This document shows positions 47,001 through 55,446 of a DNA stretch of 64,000 nucleotides, piece by piece. Source of the stretch: Halomonas cerina (GTDB taxonomy: Bacteria > Pseudomonadota > Gammaproteobacteria > Pseudomonadales > Halomonadaceae); assembly GCF_014192215.1 (NCBI RefSeq), contig NZ_JACHXP010000003.1:151744-215743 (forward strand). Direction: 5' to 3'. The position numbers were made by a program, and so were the translations under genes. Every line of letters starts with the position of its first letter. The first letter of the stretch is position 1. Below the pieces are notes generated by a model, which did not search any database, was not told the DNA's origin, and saw only the letters and a list, made by a program, of their open reading frames with translations.

Positions 47001-47158
47001 TCCAGCGACATCGAGACATAGATGATGGGGATGGTGACGTCGGGGTTGGCCTCCTTGGGGATCGCCTGCCAGGCGCCCAGCCCCGCCAGCAGCAGCGCGA
47101 CCAGCAGCAGCAGGGTGGTTCGCGAGCGATCCAGCGCCGCCTCGATCAGCGTACGCAT
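44096..47158 (-). CDS. RND-family multidrug efflux transporter, inner-membrane pump
   Basis: This 1020-residue protein has the RND plan of 12 membrane helices and two large periplasmic loops. The N terminus (RTTLLLLVALLLAGLGAWQAIPKEANPDV) and GLTIPGAFLTGILLIWALGYTLN are typical. TM4 has GMLVDGAIVV, with one Asp where AcrB has two, as in several less-studied RND groups. It expels drugs or other amphiphiles using the proton gradient. It follows its adaptor gene with one base between stop and start. No outer-membrane channel gene is present, so a shared TolC-like partner is presumed. Confidence 0.93.
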   Translation of the reverse strand: MRTLIEAALDRSRTTLLLLVALLLAGLGAWQAIPKEANPDVTIPIIYVSMSLEGVSPEDGERLLVRPMEQELRSIEGLRKMTAQASESHAAVTLEFDAGFDPDQALSDVREKVDIARAELPAEAEEPRVTEVNVALFPVLSIGLAGPLEERQRLAVARRLQQEIEGIPEVLEVDIGGDREELLEIVVDPLVLDSYGVDFTTLFNLVSRNNRLVAAGSLDTGTGRQALKVPGIIERLEDVMAMPVKIDGDRVVTFGDVAWIHPTFKDPEGFARIDGQPALVLEISKRAGANIIATVAQVQELLDEAADLMPDKLEVTTILDQSETVRDILSELLNNVVTAVVLVLVLILAAMGMRSALMVGLTIPGAFLTGILLIWALGYTLNIVVMFALILVAGMLVDGAIVVSELADRHLRQGRPPREAWIQAATRMSWPVIASTATTLAVFVPLLFWPGVVGQFMKYLPITVILCLLASLAMALVFLPTLGGVFGVRRGTTTRDTELVTAGGQLYRAWLARLLTRPGLTLLVALLLMALIYTAYARFNHGVEFFPSVEPDTAQVLVRSRGDFSAAETDAVVRRVEARLAGMSEVEALYARSFAVPDQQLGGDVVGVLQFQLIDWHQRRPARAILAEMAERTRDLPGIQLEFREQEMGPAGGKPIVLEVSAEDPALADQVVTALRRTMGELGGFRDIEDNRSLPGVEWRVKVDREAAARFGTDVASVGSAVQLITTGLQVASYRPAGVNDEVDIRVRLPQGARSLDQLGRLSINTNRGQVPISHFVSLEPAPKVGTLHRIDGRRAITLEADVTVEHRHDERLTALIAAMEAPSEGVVVNVAGEQEDQQEAMQFLATAFLVAIGLMTLILVTQFNSLYQAALVLSAIVFSTAGVLLGLLANAQPFGIVMVGMGIIALAGIVVNNNIVLIDTYNQLRGEGLPPGEAALEAGGLRLRPVLLTAVTTVLGLAPMVLGINVDLITPSLGLGAPSTQWWTQLSSAIAGGLTFATGLTLLLTPCMLVLGARLDHRL

Positions 47159-47159
47159 G

Positions 47160-48278
47160 TCAGCGCGCTTCCCGGGAAGCGTCCGGGGCGGACTGGAGGG
47201 TGGTCGCTTCGACGGGGACGGCCTCCACCCGCTCGCCGGCATCGACGAAGCCGCCCCCCAGGGTGATCAGCCGGACCCGCTCGGGCAGCCCGGCCACCCG
47301 GGCGGCATTGGCATCGGCGCTGACCAGCTCGACCGGGGTAAGGCGTACCCGGTCGTTGTCGTCCAGGTGCTTGACCGCCAGCCGGCCGTCGTCATCGAGC
47401 TCTAGCAGGGCCGGGGAGAGCCGATGCACGTGTCGCTCAGGCAGACGAATGACCAGCGTGGCGCTGGCACCGGCCAGGCGGCGCCCTTCGGGATTGGCCA
47501 CCGTCGCCTCGACGGGGAAGCTGCGGGTGCTGTCGTCGGCGCGGCTGGCCACGTGGCTCAGCTCGCCGGCAAGGCGGGTGCCGTCGAGCAGCCGGATCTC
47601 GACGGGCAGGCCGGGAGCCAGCGACAGGGCATCCCGCTGGGGTGCCGCAGCGAGGGCCGTGAGCCGTGAGTCATCGACCAGTCGTCCCCAAGTCTCGCCG
47701 ACCTGGATCAGGTCGCCGACCTCCACGTCGAGGCGGTCCAGCACCCCGTCGAAGGGGGCCTCGGGGAGGGTGTCGTCCAGTTGGCGGAGCAGGGTGGCGA
47801 CCTCGGCCAGGGCCTGGCTGACGCCGCTCTTAAGGCGCAGGTACTCGGGGTTGGAGATCAGCTCGCGACGGCGCAGCTCCTCGGCGCCGGCCAGCTCGCC
47901 CCGCGCCAGGGCCAGTTCGGCCTCGGCCTGCTCGAGCCGGGCGGGGAGCTCCTCGCGGGCCAGGACCAGCAGTGTCTCGCCCCGGGTGACCCGCTTGCCA
48001 AGGGCAACCGGCAACGCCGCCACCCGGCCCGCCTGTCGGGCACGCAGCTCCACCTCGCGGTGGGCCTCGAGCTGGCCCTGCAGCACCAGCCGCGGCGAGT
48101 GGGACAGTGCCTGGCGTTCCGCCACCTCGACCCGGGTTAGTGCCGGTGGCTCGGCCGCGTGCCCCTCGGGCGGGGTATCGCGAAACCCCTCGATGTCACC
48201 GAGCGCCAGCCAGACCAGCAGCAGGCAGGCCAGCCCGATGGCGAACAGGACGGAAAGCGGGGGGAGACGACGAGACAT
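47160..48278 (-). CDS. Membrane fusion (adaptor) protein of the RND efflux pump
   Basis: This 372-residue protein has an N-terminal membrane anchor (LSVLFAIGLACLLLVWLAL). A barrel-sandwich half-motif (LEAHREVELRARQAGRVAALPV) and a coiled coil (about residues 105-150, EQAEAELALARGELAGAEELRR) follow, then the second half-motif APFDGVLDRLDVEVGDLIQVG and a beta-barrel. It bridges the inner-membrane pump to an outer channel. AAGGAAGG lies 5 bases before the ATG at 48278. Confidence 0.9.
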   Translation of the reverse strand: MSRRLPPLSVLFAIGLACLLLVWLALGDIEGFRDTPPEGHAAEPPALTRVEVAERQALSHSPRLVLQGQLEAHREVELRARQAGRVAALPVALGKRVTRGETLLVLAREELPARLEQAEAELALARGELAGAEELRRRELISNPEYLRLKSGVSQALAEVATLLRQLDDTLPEAPFDGVLDRLDVEVGDLIQVGETWGRLVDDSRLTALAAAPQRDALSLAPGLPVEIRLLDGTRLAGELSHVASRADDSTRSFPVEATVANPEGRRLAGASATLVIRLPERHVHRLSPALLELDDDGRLAVKHLDDNDRVRLTPVELVSADANAARVAGLPERVRLITLGGGFVDAGERVEAVPVEATTLQSAPDASREAR

Positions 48279-48405
48279 TCGAACCTTCCTTGGTGCGGCA
48301 CGACGTTCGAGAGCGGGCTCTGGCGGCCTATGTCGACAGGCGGCCAGCATAGCGCAGCGGGCGCCAGGGTGTCGCCGATGCGTCAGCGCCTAGCCTCAGG
48401 TCGAA

Positions 48406-48432
48406 TTGAGTTTTGTGCAGTGCAGGCATAAC
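48406..48432 (+). promoter_or_regulatory. Possible mdh promoter
   Basis: TTGAGT (48406-48411, 4 of 6) and CATAAC (48427-48432, 4 of 6) are only 15 bases apart, so this is a weak candidate. It lies in the 250-base divergent gap between the efflux adaptor gene and mdh. No operator for the pump was recognised in that gap. Confidence 0.3.
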
Positions 48433-48528
48433 ATCGTGGCGGTTTGCATGCAGGTCAGGGCGGCCGGCATGCCGGCCCGGCCCATCCTCACGGCGACAAC
48501 CCGCGCGTTGACAACCCAAGGAGCCATC

Positions 48529-49506
48529 ATGAAAGACCCCGTCCGTATTGCCATTACCGGCGCCGCCGGCCAGATCAGCTATTCCCTGGCCTTCCGCATC
48601 GCCTCCGGTGACATGCTGGGCAAGGACCAGCCGGTCATCCTGCAGCTGCTGGAGATTTCCCCGGCCATGGACGCCCTGAACGGCGTGGTGATGGAGCTCA
48701 ACGATTGTGCCTTCCCGCTGGTGCAGGACATCGTCGCCACCGACGATGCCAACGTCGCCTTCAAGGAGGCTGACTACGCGCTGCTGGTCGGAGCCCGTCC
48801 GCGTGGCCCGGGCATGGAGCGCAAGGACCTGCTGGAAGCCAATGCGGCGATCTTCTCCGCACAAGGCAAGGCCCTCAACGACCACGCCAGCCGTGATGTC
48901 AGGGTGCTGGTGGTGGGCAATCCGGCCAACACCAACGCCCTGATCGCGTCCTGCAACGCACCGGACCTGGATGCGGGCCAGTTCACCGCGATGATGCGCC
49001 TGGACCACAACCGGGCCAAGACTCAGCTGGCCCAGAAGACCGGTAAGCACGTGACCGACGTCGAGTCCATGATCGTGTGGGGCAACCACAGTGCCACCCA
49101 GTATCCCGATCTGGCCCATTGCAAGGTGGCAGGCACCCCGGCCTTCGACCTGGTCGAGCGTGACTGGTACGAGAACGACTTCATTCCCACCGTGCAGCAG
49201 CGCGGCGCCGCCATCATCAAGGCCCGTGGCGCCTCCTCCGCGGCGTCTGCGGCGTCTGCGGCGATCGACCACATGCGGGACTGGGCGCTGGGCACCGATG
49301 GCAAGATCGTCAGCATGGGGATTCCCGCCGATGGCAGCTATGGCGTAGAGAAAGGCATCATGTATTCCTACCCTGTGATCTGTAAGAACGGTGACTACGA
49401 GATCGTCCAGGGCCTGGAGATCGACGACTTCAGCCGGCAGAAGATGCAGGCCACCGAGGACGAACTGCGCGAGGAGCGCGCCGCCGTGGAGCATCTGCTG
49501 GGCTGA
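48529..49506 (+). CDS. mdh: Malate dehydrogenase
   Basis: This 325-residue NAD-dependent enzyme of the TCA cycle has the Rossmann motif [21 protein letters not shown], the substrate arginines in [15 protein letters not shown], and the active-site His in [12 protein letters not shown]. It belongs to the MDH group 1 type (like Burkholderia and Thermus), not the E. coli type. AAGGAG lies 6 bases before the ATG. The segment [15 protein letters not shown] contains a short duplicated Ser-Ala-Ala unit that is common in this family. Confidence 0.96.
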   Translation: MKDPVRIAITGAAGQISYSLAFRIASGDMLGKDQPVILQLLEISPAMDALNGVVMELNDCAFPLVQDIVATDDANVAFKEADYALLVGARPRGPGMERKDLLEANAAIFSAQGKALNDHASRDVRVLVVGNPANTNALIASCNAPDLDAGQFTAMMRLDHNRAKTQLAQKTGKHVTDVESMIVWGNHSATQYPDLAHCKVAGTPAFDLVERDWYENDFIPTVQQRGAAIIKARGASSAASAASAAIDHMRDWALGTDGKIVSMGIPADGSYGVEKGIMYSYPVICKNGDYEIVQGLEIDDFSRQKMQATEDELREERAAVEHLLG

Positions 49507-49672
49507 TCGCCCTTCGGGCGAAGCGCCAAGCTACAAGCGCCGAGCGCCCAGCCGCTCGCTGACGGGCGGCTAGTGCTGAGGTTGAGAACAAGAACCCCCG
49601 CTGGATACGGCTCCTGCGGGGGTTCTTGTTGATGCCTACCAGGCGTCAGATATCATCCTGCGGCGCTCGGCG
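49507..49672. repeat. Dispersed intergenic repeat, copy B
   Basis: This stretch shares ordered blocks with 29900-30042 (see copy A): AGCGCCAAGCTACAAGCGCC, AGCGCCCAGC, TGACGGGCGGC and TTCTTGTTGATG. It fills the whole gap between the convergent mdh and HAD genes and contains a terminator-like hairpin. Confidence 0.65.
49587..49630. terminator. Terminator hairpin inside repeat copy B
   Basis: A perfect 15-base stem, AACAAGAACCCCCGC with GCGGGGGTTCTTGTT, encloses a 14-base loop. It serves converging mdh and HAD genes and could stop transcription from both sides. Confidence 0.8.
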
Positions 49673-50329
49673 CTAATCCCGCAGACTGATGATCTTCCAG
49701 CCGCGACGTTCGGCCTCCTTGCGCAGCGTGGGGTCGGGGTCCACCGCCACCGGATGGTCGACCCGCTCGAGCAGCGGCAGGTCGTTATGGGAATCGCTGT
49801 AGCACCAGCTGTCATCGAGGGTCAGGTCCCGGTCGGCGAGCCAGGCTTCCAGGCGTTTGACCTTGCCTTCCCGGTAGCTGGGCGTGCCGCTGACCCGGCC
49901 GGTATAGCGCTCGCCGAGCCGTTCGGGCTCCACGGCAATCAGCTCGTCCACGCCGAGGCGCTCGGCGATGGGGCCGGTGATGAAACGATTGGTGGCGGTG
50001 ACGATCAGCAGGGTGTCGCCGCGGCTGCGGTGGCGGGCCACCAGTTCCTCGCCCTTGGGCAGGATGTGTGGCTCGATCTTGCTGGCCATGAACTGCTGGT
50101 GCCAGGCAGCCAACTGCTCGGGGGAGTGTTCCGTCAGTGGCTTCAGCGCCACTTCCAGGAAGGCGTGGATGTCCAGGGTGCCGGCCTCGTAGTCGGCCAG
50201 GAAGCGGTCATTGGCTTCCTTGTAGGCCTCGGGGTCCACGGCGCCCTGCTCAAGCAGGAACTCGCCCCAGGCATGGTCGCTGTCGATCGACAGCAGGGTA
50301 TTGTCCAGGTCGAAGATGGCCAGGCTCAC
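49673..50329 (-). CDS. HAD-superfamily IB hydrolase (SerB-like)
   Basis: This 218-residue phosphatase has motif I LAIFDLDNTLLSIDSDHAW, motif II LIVTATNRFI and motif IV YSDSHNDLPLLE, fitting the HAD-IB subgroup of phosphoserine-phosphatase-like enzymes. The same kind of gene stands divergently next to rppH-ptsP in pseudomonads. The substrate is not known; a small phosphate ester such as histidinol phosphate or phosphoserine is possible. Confidence 0.88.
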   Translation of the reverse strand: MSLAIFDLDNTLLSIDSDHAWGEFLLEQGAVDPEAYKEANDRFLADYEAGTLDIHAFLEVALKPLTEHSPEQLAAWHQQFMASKIEPHILPKGEELVARHRSRGDTLLIVTATNRFITGPIAERLGVDELIAVEPERLGERYTGRVSGTPSYREGKVKRLEAWLADRDLTLDDSWCYSDSHNDLPLLERVDHPVAVDPDPTLRKEAERRGWKIISLRD

Positions 50330-50493
50330 GATGCCCCCTCTGGTTGTGACGTGTCGGACGCAAAGCCCGCAATTATGGCAGAAGCGGTCGGGGGCTTCGA
50401 GCGTTCCCGGCGTCGCGGTCGCTTCGTCGTATTGATGCCCTTCACGGGCTTGTGGAAGAATGGCCCCAATACGGTTCTGATAAGGTGAAGTTC

Positions 50494-50985
50494 GTGATCG
50501 ACGCTGACGGCTTTCGCCCCAATGTTGGCATCATCATTGCCAACGACCTGGGGCAGCTGCTCTGGGCGCGTCGGGTTGGGCAGAATGCATGGCAGTTTCC
50601 CCAGGGAGGCATCAAGGCGAACGAGACACCGCAACAGGCACTGTTTCGCGAGTTGCACGAGGAGATCGGCCTGACCGCCGATGACGTCGAGATCCTTGGC
50701 TGCACCCGAGGGTGGCTGCGCTATCGCCTGCCGAGACGCATGGTGCGCACCCATTCACGACCGGTCTGCATCGGTCAGAAGCAGAAGTGGTTCCTGCTGA
50801 GAATCCGCTGCCAGGAAAGTCGGATCAGCATGGATGTATCCGGCAAGCCGGAATTCGACGGCTGGCGGTGGGTCAGTTATTGGTATCCGCTCGGGCAGGT
50901 CGTGCCCTTCAAGCGGGAGGTCTATCGCCGTGCCCTGCGCGAGCTGTCGCCCCGGGCGCAGCGGCTGGCGCTGGGCCAGGGCTGA
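50494..50985 (+). CDS. rppH: RNA pyrophosphohydrolase
   Basis: This 163-residue Nudix enzyme removes pyrophosphate from mRNA 5' ends to start decay. The Nudix box is [20 protein letters not shown]. The start is a GTG at 50494 (then [11 protein letters not shown], as in E. coli RppH), with AAGGTGAA 5-6 bases before it; a GTG at 50452 would add 14 unlikely residues. ptsP follows after 49 bases, the usual order. Confidence 0.95.
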   Translation: MIDADGFRPNVGIIIANDLGQLLWARRVGQNAWQFPQGGIKANETPQQALFRELHEEIGLTADDVEILGCTRGWLRYRLPRRMVRTHSRPVCIGQKQKWFLLRIRCQESRISMDVSGKPEFDGWRWVSYWYPLGQVVPFKREVYRRALRELSPRAQRLALGQG

Positions 50986-51034
50986 TGGCGGCCGATGGTG
51001 CCGACGTCCTCCGCGAGGCATAGAGAAGACAACA

Positions 51035-53314
51035 ATGGACAGCAGGATGCCGATGCTTGAGGTGTTGCGGCGCATCATCCAGGAGGTCAACGGGGCGCGT
51101 ACCCTGGACGCGGCCTTGTCGACCATGGTGCGCCGCATTCGCAAGGCCATGCATACCGACGTGTGCTCCTTCTACCTCTACGACCATGAACTCGAGCAGC
51201 TGGTGCTGATGGAGACCATCGGCCTGCGGGCCCAGGCGGTCAAGCAGGTCAGACTGCCGGTGGGCGAGGGGCTGGTCGGCCTGGTGGCCCAGCGTGAGGA
51301 ACCCCTGAACCTCGAGGATGCCCGGTCGCACCCGCATTTCCGCTATTTCGAGGCGACCGGTGAGGAACGTTACTTCAGCTTCCTCGGCGTGCCGATCATC
51401 CATCAGCGTCGCATGCTCGGCGTGCTGGTCGTGCAGCAGTCCGCGAAGCGGCGCTACGACGAGGCCGACGAGGCCTTTCTGGTCACTATGGCCGCCCAGC
51501 TGGCGGGGGTGCTGGCCCATGCGCTGGCGACCGGCAATCTTTCCTGTCCCAGTCTGCCGGGTGGTCAGGCGGTCTTCAGCGGGGTGGCCGCCTCGCCGGG
51601 CATGGCCATCGGTGAGGCGGTGGTCATCGCGCCACCGGCCGACCTCGACAGCGTGCCCGACCTGGTGCCCACCGATACCGACTACGAGATCACCCGGCTC
51701 AAGGAGGCCATCGGCCGGGTGCGCGAGGAGATTCGCTCGGCTGGCGAACGCCTGGCTAACCGCATCTCTGCCCAGGAGCTGGCCCTGTTCGAGGTCTACC
51801 AGCAGATGCTGGGCGAAGCGGCGCTGTCCCAGGAGGTCGTGAAGCGGATCAAGGAGGGGCAGTGGGCCCCGGGGGCGCTGGCCGACGTGGTGCGCCGCCA
51901 TGTCCAGTACCTCGAGCGGGTCGACGACGACTACTTGAGCGAGCGGGCAGCCGACGTGCGTGACCTGGGGCGCCGGGTGCTGGCCCACCTGCAGGAAGAG
52001 ACCGCGCAGACGCCGCAGGTCTATCCTGACAGTACTATTCTGGTGGGCGACGAGATCAGCGTGGCGATGCTCGGCGAGGTCCCCCGCGACAAGCTCGCCG
52101 GTCTGGTCTCGGTGCGCGGCTCCAGCAACTCCCACGTGGCGATCATCGCCCGGGCCATGGGCATTCCCACGGTGCTGGGCATGGTCGACCTGCCCCTGCC
52201 GCGCCTGTCAGGAACACGGGTGGTGCTGGATGGCCATCGGGGACGCCTCTTCGTGCGGCCTGTCGCGGAGCTGGAGAGCCATTACCAGAACCTGATCGAC
52301 GAGGAGCGGGCGCTGGCCGAGGTGTTGGAGCATGAGCAGGACCTTCCCAGCCGTACCCCCGACGGCCACGACGTACCGCTGATGGTCAACACCGGGCTAG
52401 CGGTGGACGCCGTGGCGTCGCTCAAGTCGCGGATCGGTGGGGTCGGGCTCTACCGCACCGAGGTGCCGTTCATGATCGCCGAGCGGTTTCCCGGCGAACA
52501 GGAGCAGACCCGCCTTTACCGCGATCAACTGGAGAGTTTCGCGCCCCTGCCGGTGGTGATGCGTACCCTGGACATCGGCGGCGACAAGGACCTGCCCTAT
52601 TTCCCCATCGAGGAGGCCAATCCCTTCCTCGGCTGGCGGGGTATCCGCGTCACCCTCGACCATCCCGAGGTGCTGATGGTGCAGCTTCGCGCCATGTTGC
52701 GGGCCTCCCAGGGGCTCGACAACCTGCAGGTGCTGCTGCCGATGATTACCAACGTCGACGAGGTCGATGACACCCTCAAGCTGCTGGACCGGGCGATCGT
52801 CGAGCTCGGCGAGGAGGGGGTCCAGGTGGGTCGCCCCCGTGTGGGGGTGATGCTGGAGGTGCCGGCCACCCTCTACCAGCTCGGGGCTCTGTCCCGCCGG
52901 GTCGACTTCTTCTCGGTCGGCAGCAACGACCTCACCCAGTACCTGCTGGCGGTGGACCGCAACAACCCGCGGGTGGCCGACCTGTATGATTCCTGTCATC
53001 CCGCGGTGATCTCGGCGATGTCCCGACTCGCCGCGGAGACCGAGGCGCTGGCGATGCCGACCTCGGTGTGTGGTGAACTGGCCGGCGATCCGGCTGGGGC
53101 CCTGCTGCTCATGGGCATGGGCTTCAATGCCCTGTCGATGAATGCCCCCAGCCTGCCGCGGGTGCGTGCGGCCATCCGGCGGGTGCCGAGAAGCGACGCC
53201 CGGGCGCTGGTGGAGGAAACCCTGGCCCTGGAGTCGCCCGTCGAGGTACGCCAGCATCTGGCGCAGCGCCTCGAGGAGTGGCAGCTGGCTCACCTGTTGC
53301 CGCCGCGGGGCTAG
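51035..53314 (+). CDS. ptsP: Phosphoenolpyruvate-protein phosphotransferase PtsP (EI-Ntr)
   Basis: This 759-residue first enzyme of the nitrogen-related phosphotransferase system has an N-terminal GAF domain (about residues 15-165), then the EI domains. The phospho-acceptor His is in GSSNSHVAIIARAMGIPTV; the PEP-binding barrel has VLPMITNVDEVD, FFSVGSNDLTQYLLAVDRNN and the active-site Cys in TSVCGELAGDP. It passes phosphate from PEP to NPr. The weak ribosome site (AGAAG) suggests coupling to rppH. The stop codon lies at the foot of a hairpin. Confidence 0.95.
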   Translation: MDSRMPMLEVLRRIIQEVNGARTLDAALSTMVRRIRKAMHTDVCSFYLYDHELEQLVLMETIGLRAQAVKQVRLPVGEGLVGLVAQREEPLNLEDARSHPHFRYFEATGEERYFSFLGVPIIHQRRMLGVLVVQQSAKRRYDEADEAFLVTMAAQLAGVLAHALATGNLSCPSLPGGQAVFSGVAASPGMAIGEAVVIAPPADLDSVPDLVPTDTDYEITRLKEAIGRVREEIRSAGERLANRISAQELALFEVYQQMLGEAALSQEVVKRIKEGQWAPGALADVVRRHVQYLERVDDDYLSERAADVRDLGRRVLAHLQEETAQTPQVYPDSTILVGDEISVAMLGEVPRDKLAGLVSVRGSSNSHVAIIARAMGIPTVLGMVDLPLPRLSGTRVVLDGHRGRLFVRPVAELESHYQNLIDEERALAEVLEHEQDLPSRTPDGHDVPLMVNTGLAVDAVASLKSRIGGVGLYRTEVPFMIAERFPGEQEQTRLYRDQLESFAPLPVVMRTLDIGGDKDLPYFPIEEANPFLGWRGIRVTLDHPEVLMVQLRAMLRASQGLDNLQVLLPMITNVDEVDDTLKLLDRAIVELGEEGVQVGRPRVGVMLEVPATLYQLGALSRRVDFFSVGSNDLTQYLLAVDRNNPRVADLYDSCHPAVISAMSRLAAETEALAMPTSVCGELAGDPAGALLLMGMGFNALSMNAPSLPRVRAAIRRVPRSDARALVEETLALESPVEVRQHLAQRLEEWQLAHLLPPRG

Positions 53315-53331
53315 CCCGGCTTCGCCGGGCT
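53313..53331. terminator. Hairpin at the end of ptsP
   Basis: AGCCCGGC-TTC-GCCGGGCT has an eight-pair stem that begins inside the ptsP stop codon. The T run is short (TTAAGC). The following 90 bases hold repeat-like blocks (AGCTTGAAGC, GCCTGGAAGCCTGAAG) and no gene. Confidence 0.45.
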
Positions 53332-53422
53332 TAAGCTTGAAGCTGGAAGAGCGGTGCTTCGCGCCTGGAAGCCTGAAGAACCCCCTTGTCTCAGGCTGGG
53401 GAGGCAAGATGTCGTCTTACGT

Positions 53423-54187
53423 CTAACCTCTAACGTCTAGATTTTTCCGCCTTTCTCCCCACGGCACGCCCTCCGGCCCGAAGCGTCGCTCGCCGATCTC
53501 GACCCGGCCATCGGCATGCCAGGTCAGCCAGCTCATCGCGCGAGTGCCGTACTCCTGACCGAGGATGAAGGCCGCCGACAGTCGACGTTCCAGGTCGAGG
53601 CCCACCCCGGTATCGGGGAGCTGCGCGTCATCGGCCGGGCGCGGATCTGCCATTGCCGCCAGGGCCTGTTGGGGCCAGCGGGCGGCGGGGCTCAGGGCCT
53701 GGCGGGCGGCGACCAGCTTGGGCCAGGGGGTATCGAGGCTGGCATTCGATAGGCCGTGCCGCCCCGGCGGGACCGCCTGCAGGCGGATGCCATCGTTGCC
53801 GCGATGCAGGTGCCAGAGGTGCTCGCCGTCGCCGGCCAGCAGGTTGAAACCGGCATAGCGCCGCGCCTCGCCGTCGGCCAGTTCCGCGAGCCAGCGGCTT
53901 AGCGTCTCGCATTCCAGGGCGGCGCGCACCAAGGCGCCGCGGCTCGGGGCCTCATCCGGTACCTCGAGGCGCGGGTCGCGGACATTGGTTACCGCTGCGA
54001 AGCGTCCCCGGCGGTGCACCGCCAGCCAGGTGCCCCCGGCGGCCAGGTCGCGCCCACCGATGATGTCGGGGGCATCCTCCCAGGCCGCCAGGGGGGCGGC
54101 AGGGCGGCCATGGAACTCGTCACGGTTGGCCACCAGGCGCAGCGGGCAGGCGCCGCCGGGGCGATGGTCGAAGGCAATCAGGCACAT
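53423..54187 (-). CDS. NRDE/TANGO2-family protein
   Basis: This 254-residue protein begins MCLIAFDHRPGGACPLRLVANRDEFHGRP, carrying the family NRDE motif. It further shows IIGGRDLAAGGTWLAV and AAVTNVRDP. TANGO2-like proteins start with a Cys that may be an N-terminal nucleophile; their reaction in bacteria is unknown, and a role in haem handling has been proposed for eukaryotic members. The start at 54187 gives this N terminus. It lies between ptsP and the receiver-domain gene, on the opposite strand. Confidence 0.88.
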   Translation of the reverse strand: MCLIAFDHRPGGACPLRLVANRDEFHGRPAAPLAAWEDAPDIIGGRDLAAGGTWLAVHRRGRFAAVTNVRDPRLEVPDEAPSRGALVRAALECETLSRWLAELADGEARRYAGFNLLAGDGEHLWHLHRGNDGIRLQAVPPGRHGLSNASLDTPWPKLVAARQALSPAARWPQQALAAMADPRPADDAQLPDTGVGLDLERRLSAAFILGQEYGTRAMSWLTWHADGRVEIGERRFGPEGVPWGERRKNLDVRG

Positions 54188-54295
54188 GGCGGTCAGCTTA
54201 GCGCTCTCGTCCGAACCGGGGAAGGGCTGCCATGACAGCAAGCGACGGTCAGCGTACACTCCCTGTCCATTCTTGGCTCGGTGACAGGGAAGACG

Positions 54296-55444
54296 ATGCG
54301 CGTCGAGACATGCAGGGATCGCCTCTGGACACGCCTGATCCGCCCCATCCTGTGGCCCGTGCTGCTGGCACAGGCGCTGCTGGTCCTGTTCTGCCTGGCC
54401 ATCGGGTTGACCCTGTGGTCACTGATGCCTGCCCCTGTCTCCTGGAGCACCACGTTCTGGCTGCTGCTGGTGCTGCTGGCCGGCAGCAGCCTCAATGTAA
54501 CGGTCTTTTTGATGCTGCTGAAGCAGCGGCTGCGCGGCGTCGAGTCCGACGTCAACGAGGGGCTGTGGCGCGTCGAGGCCTTCCTGGCGCGTCAGGGGCC
54601 GCTCCCCTCTGCCGGCCTACCCTCGCCGGTGGGCGGTGACGGCGCCTGGCAGCCGCTCCGCGAACGCCTGGAGGGGCTGGTGGGCGGCCTCGAGGCCCTA
54701 ATCGCGCAGTGGCGGGAGGATCTGGAGGCGGGCAAGGTGGGGACACGTCGACTGGCCGATGACCTGACGTCCCTGCAACAATGCTTCGAGCGTCTTGAGA
54801 CGGGGCAGGCGCGTGCTCGGGAAGCGTCCCGCCTCAAGTCGAATTACCTGGCCCACCTGCAGCAGACCATGGCGCCGCTGATGGGCTCCTTGGCCCGATT
54901 GCTCGACAGCGAGCGGTTCCGCCAGTGTGGCAGCGCCGATGACCAGGCCGATCTCCAGCACCTGCGGACACGGTTGGCCGAGGCCACCGCGCTGCTGGCA
55001 CACCTCAGCGACTTCCCCGATAGCCGGCCACCGGCTCCGTCCAGTGGCCGCCGCCGACTGCTGATCGTCGATGATGGTCCGGTCAACCTGATGCTGGCCC
55101 AGCAGGTACTCGAACGCCAGGGCCTCTCGGTGGTCACGGCGACCAGCGGCACCGAGGCCCTGGCCTGGCTGGAGCGTGAGGCCTTCGATCTGGTGCTCAT
55201 GGACATCTTCATGCCGGCGCCGGACGGCTTGCAGACCTGCCGCCGCTGGCGCGCCCGGGAGGCCGAACTCGCGCGCTCCCCACGCAGCGTGCTGGTGGCG
55301 CTGACCGCTAGCGCTAGCGAGGCGGATCGATGGCGTTTCCGGGAGGCCGGCATGGATGACTGCCTGGCCAAGCCCTACTGTCCCCGGGATCTGATCGGGA
55401 TCGTGCAGCGCTGGCTACCGGCGCTGCATGAGGAGGCGAGGTGA
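54296..55444 (+). CDS. Membrane-anchored receiver-domain protein with degenerate histidine-kinase H-box
   Basis: This 382-residue protein has two N-terminal membrane helices (about residues 18-42 and 51-75) and a coiled region. A HisKA-like helix follows (EASRLKSNYLAHLQQTMAPL, residues 177-196) in which the usual S-H-E is replaced by Q-Q-T. There is no ATPase domain. A full receiver domain completes it (residues 252-376) with acidic pair Asp259/Asp260, phospho-acceptor Asp303 in LVLMDIFMP and Lys359. It could take phosphate from a separate kinase. No output domain is present. AGGG lies 6 bases before the ATG at 54296. Confidence 0.85.
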   Translation: MRVETCRDRLWTRLIRPILWPVLLAQALLVLFCLAIGLTLWSLMPAPVSWSTTFWLLLVLLAGSSLNVTVFLMLLKQRLRGVESDVNEGLWRVEAFLARQGPLPSAGLPSPVGGDGAWQPLRERLEGLVGGLEALIAQWREDLEAGKVGTRRLADDLTSLQQCFERLETGQARAREASRLKSNYLAHLQQTMAPLMGSLARLLDSERFRQCGSADDQADLQHLRTRLAEATALLAHLSDFPDSRPPAPSSGRRRLLIVDDGPVNLMLAQQVLERQGLSVVTATSGTEALAWLEREAFDLVLMDIFMPAPDGLQTCRRWRAREAELARSPRSVLVALTASASEADRWRFREAGMDDCLAKPYCPRDLIGIVQRWLPALHEEAR

Positions 55445-55446
55445 GC

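Noticed and set aside
49230..49265. Repeat GCGTCTGCG inside mdh, considered as slippage array
   Set aside because: It encodes the Ser-Ala-Ala run common in this malate dehydrogenase family and has only two copies.
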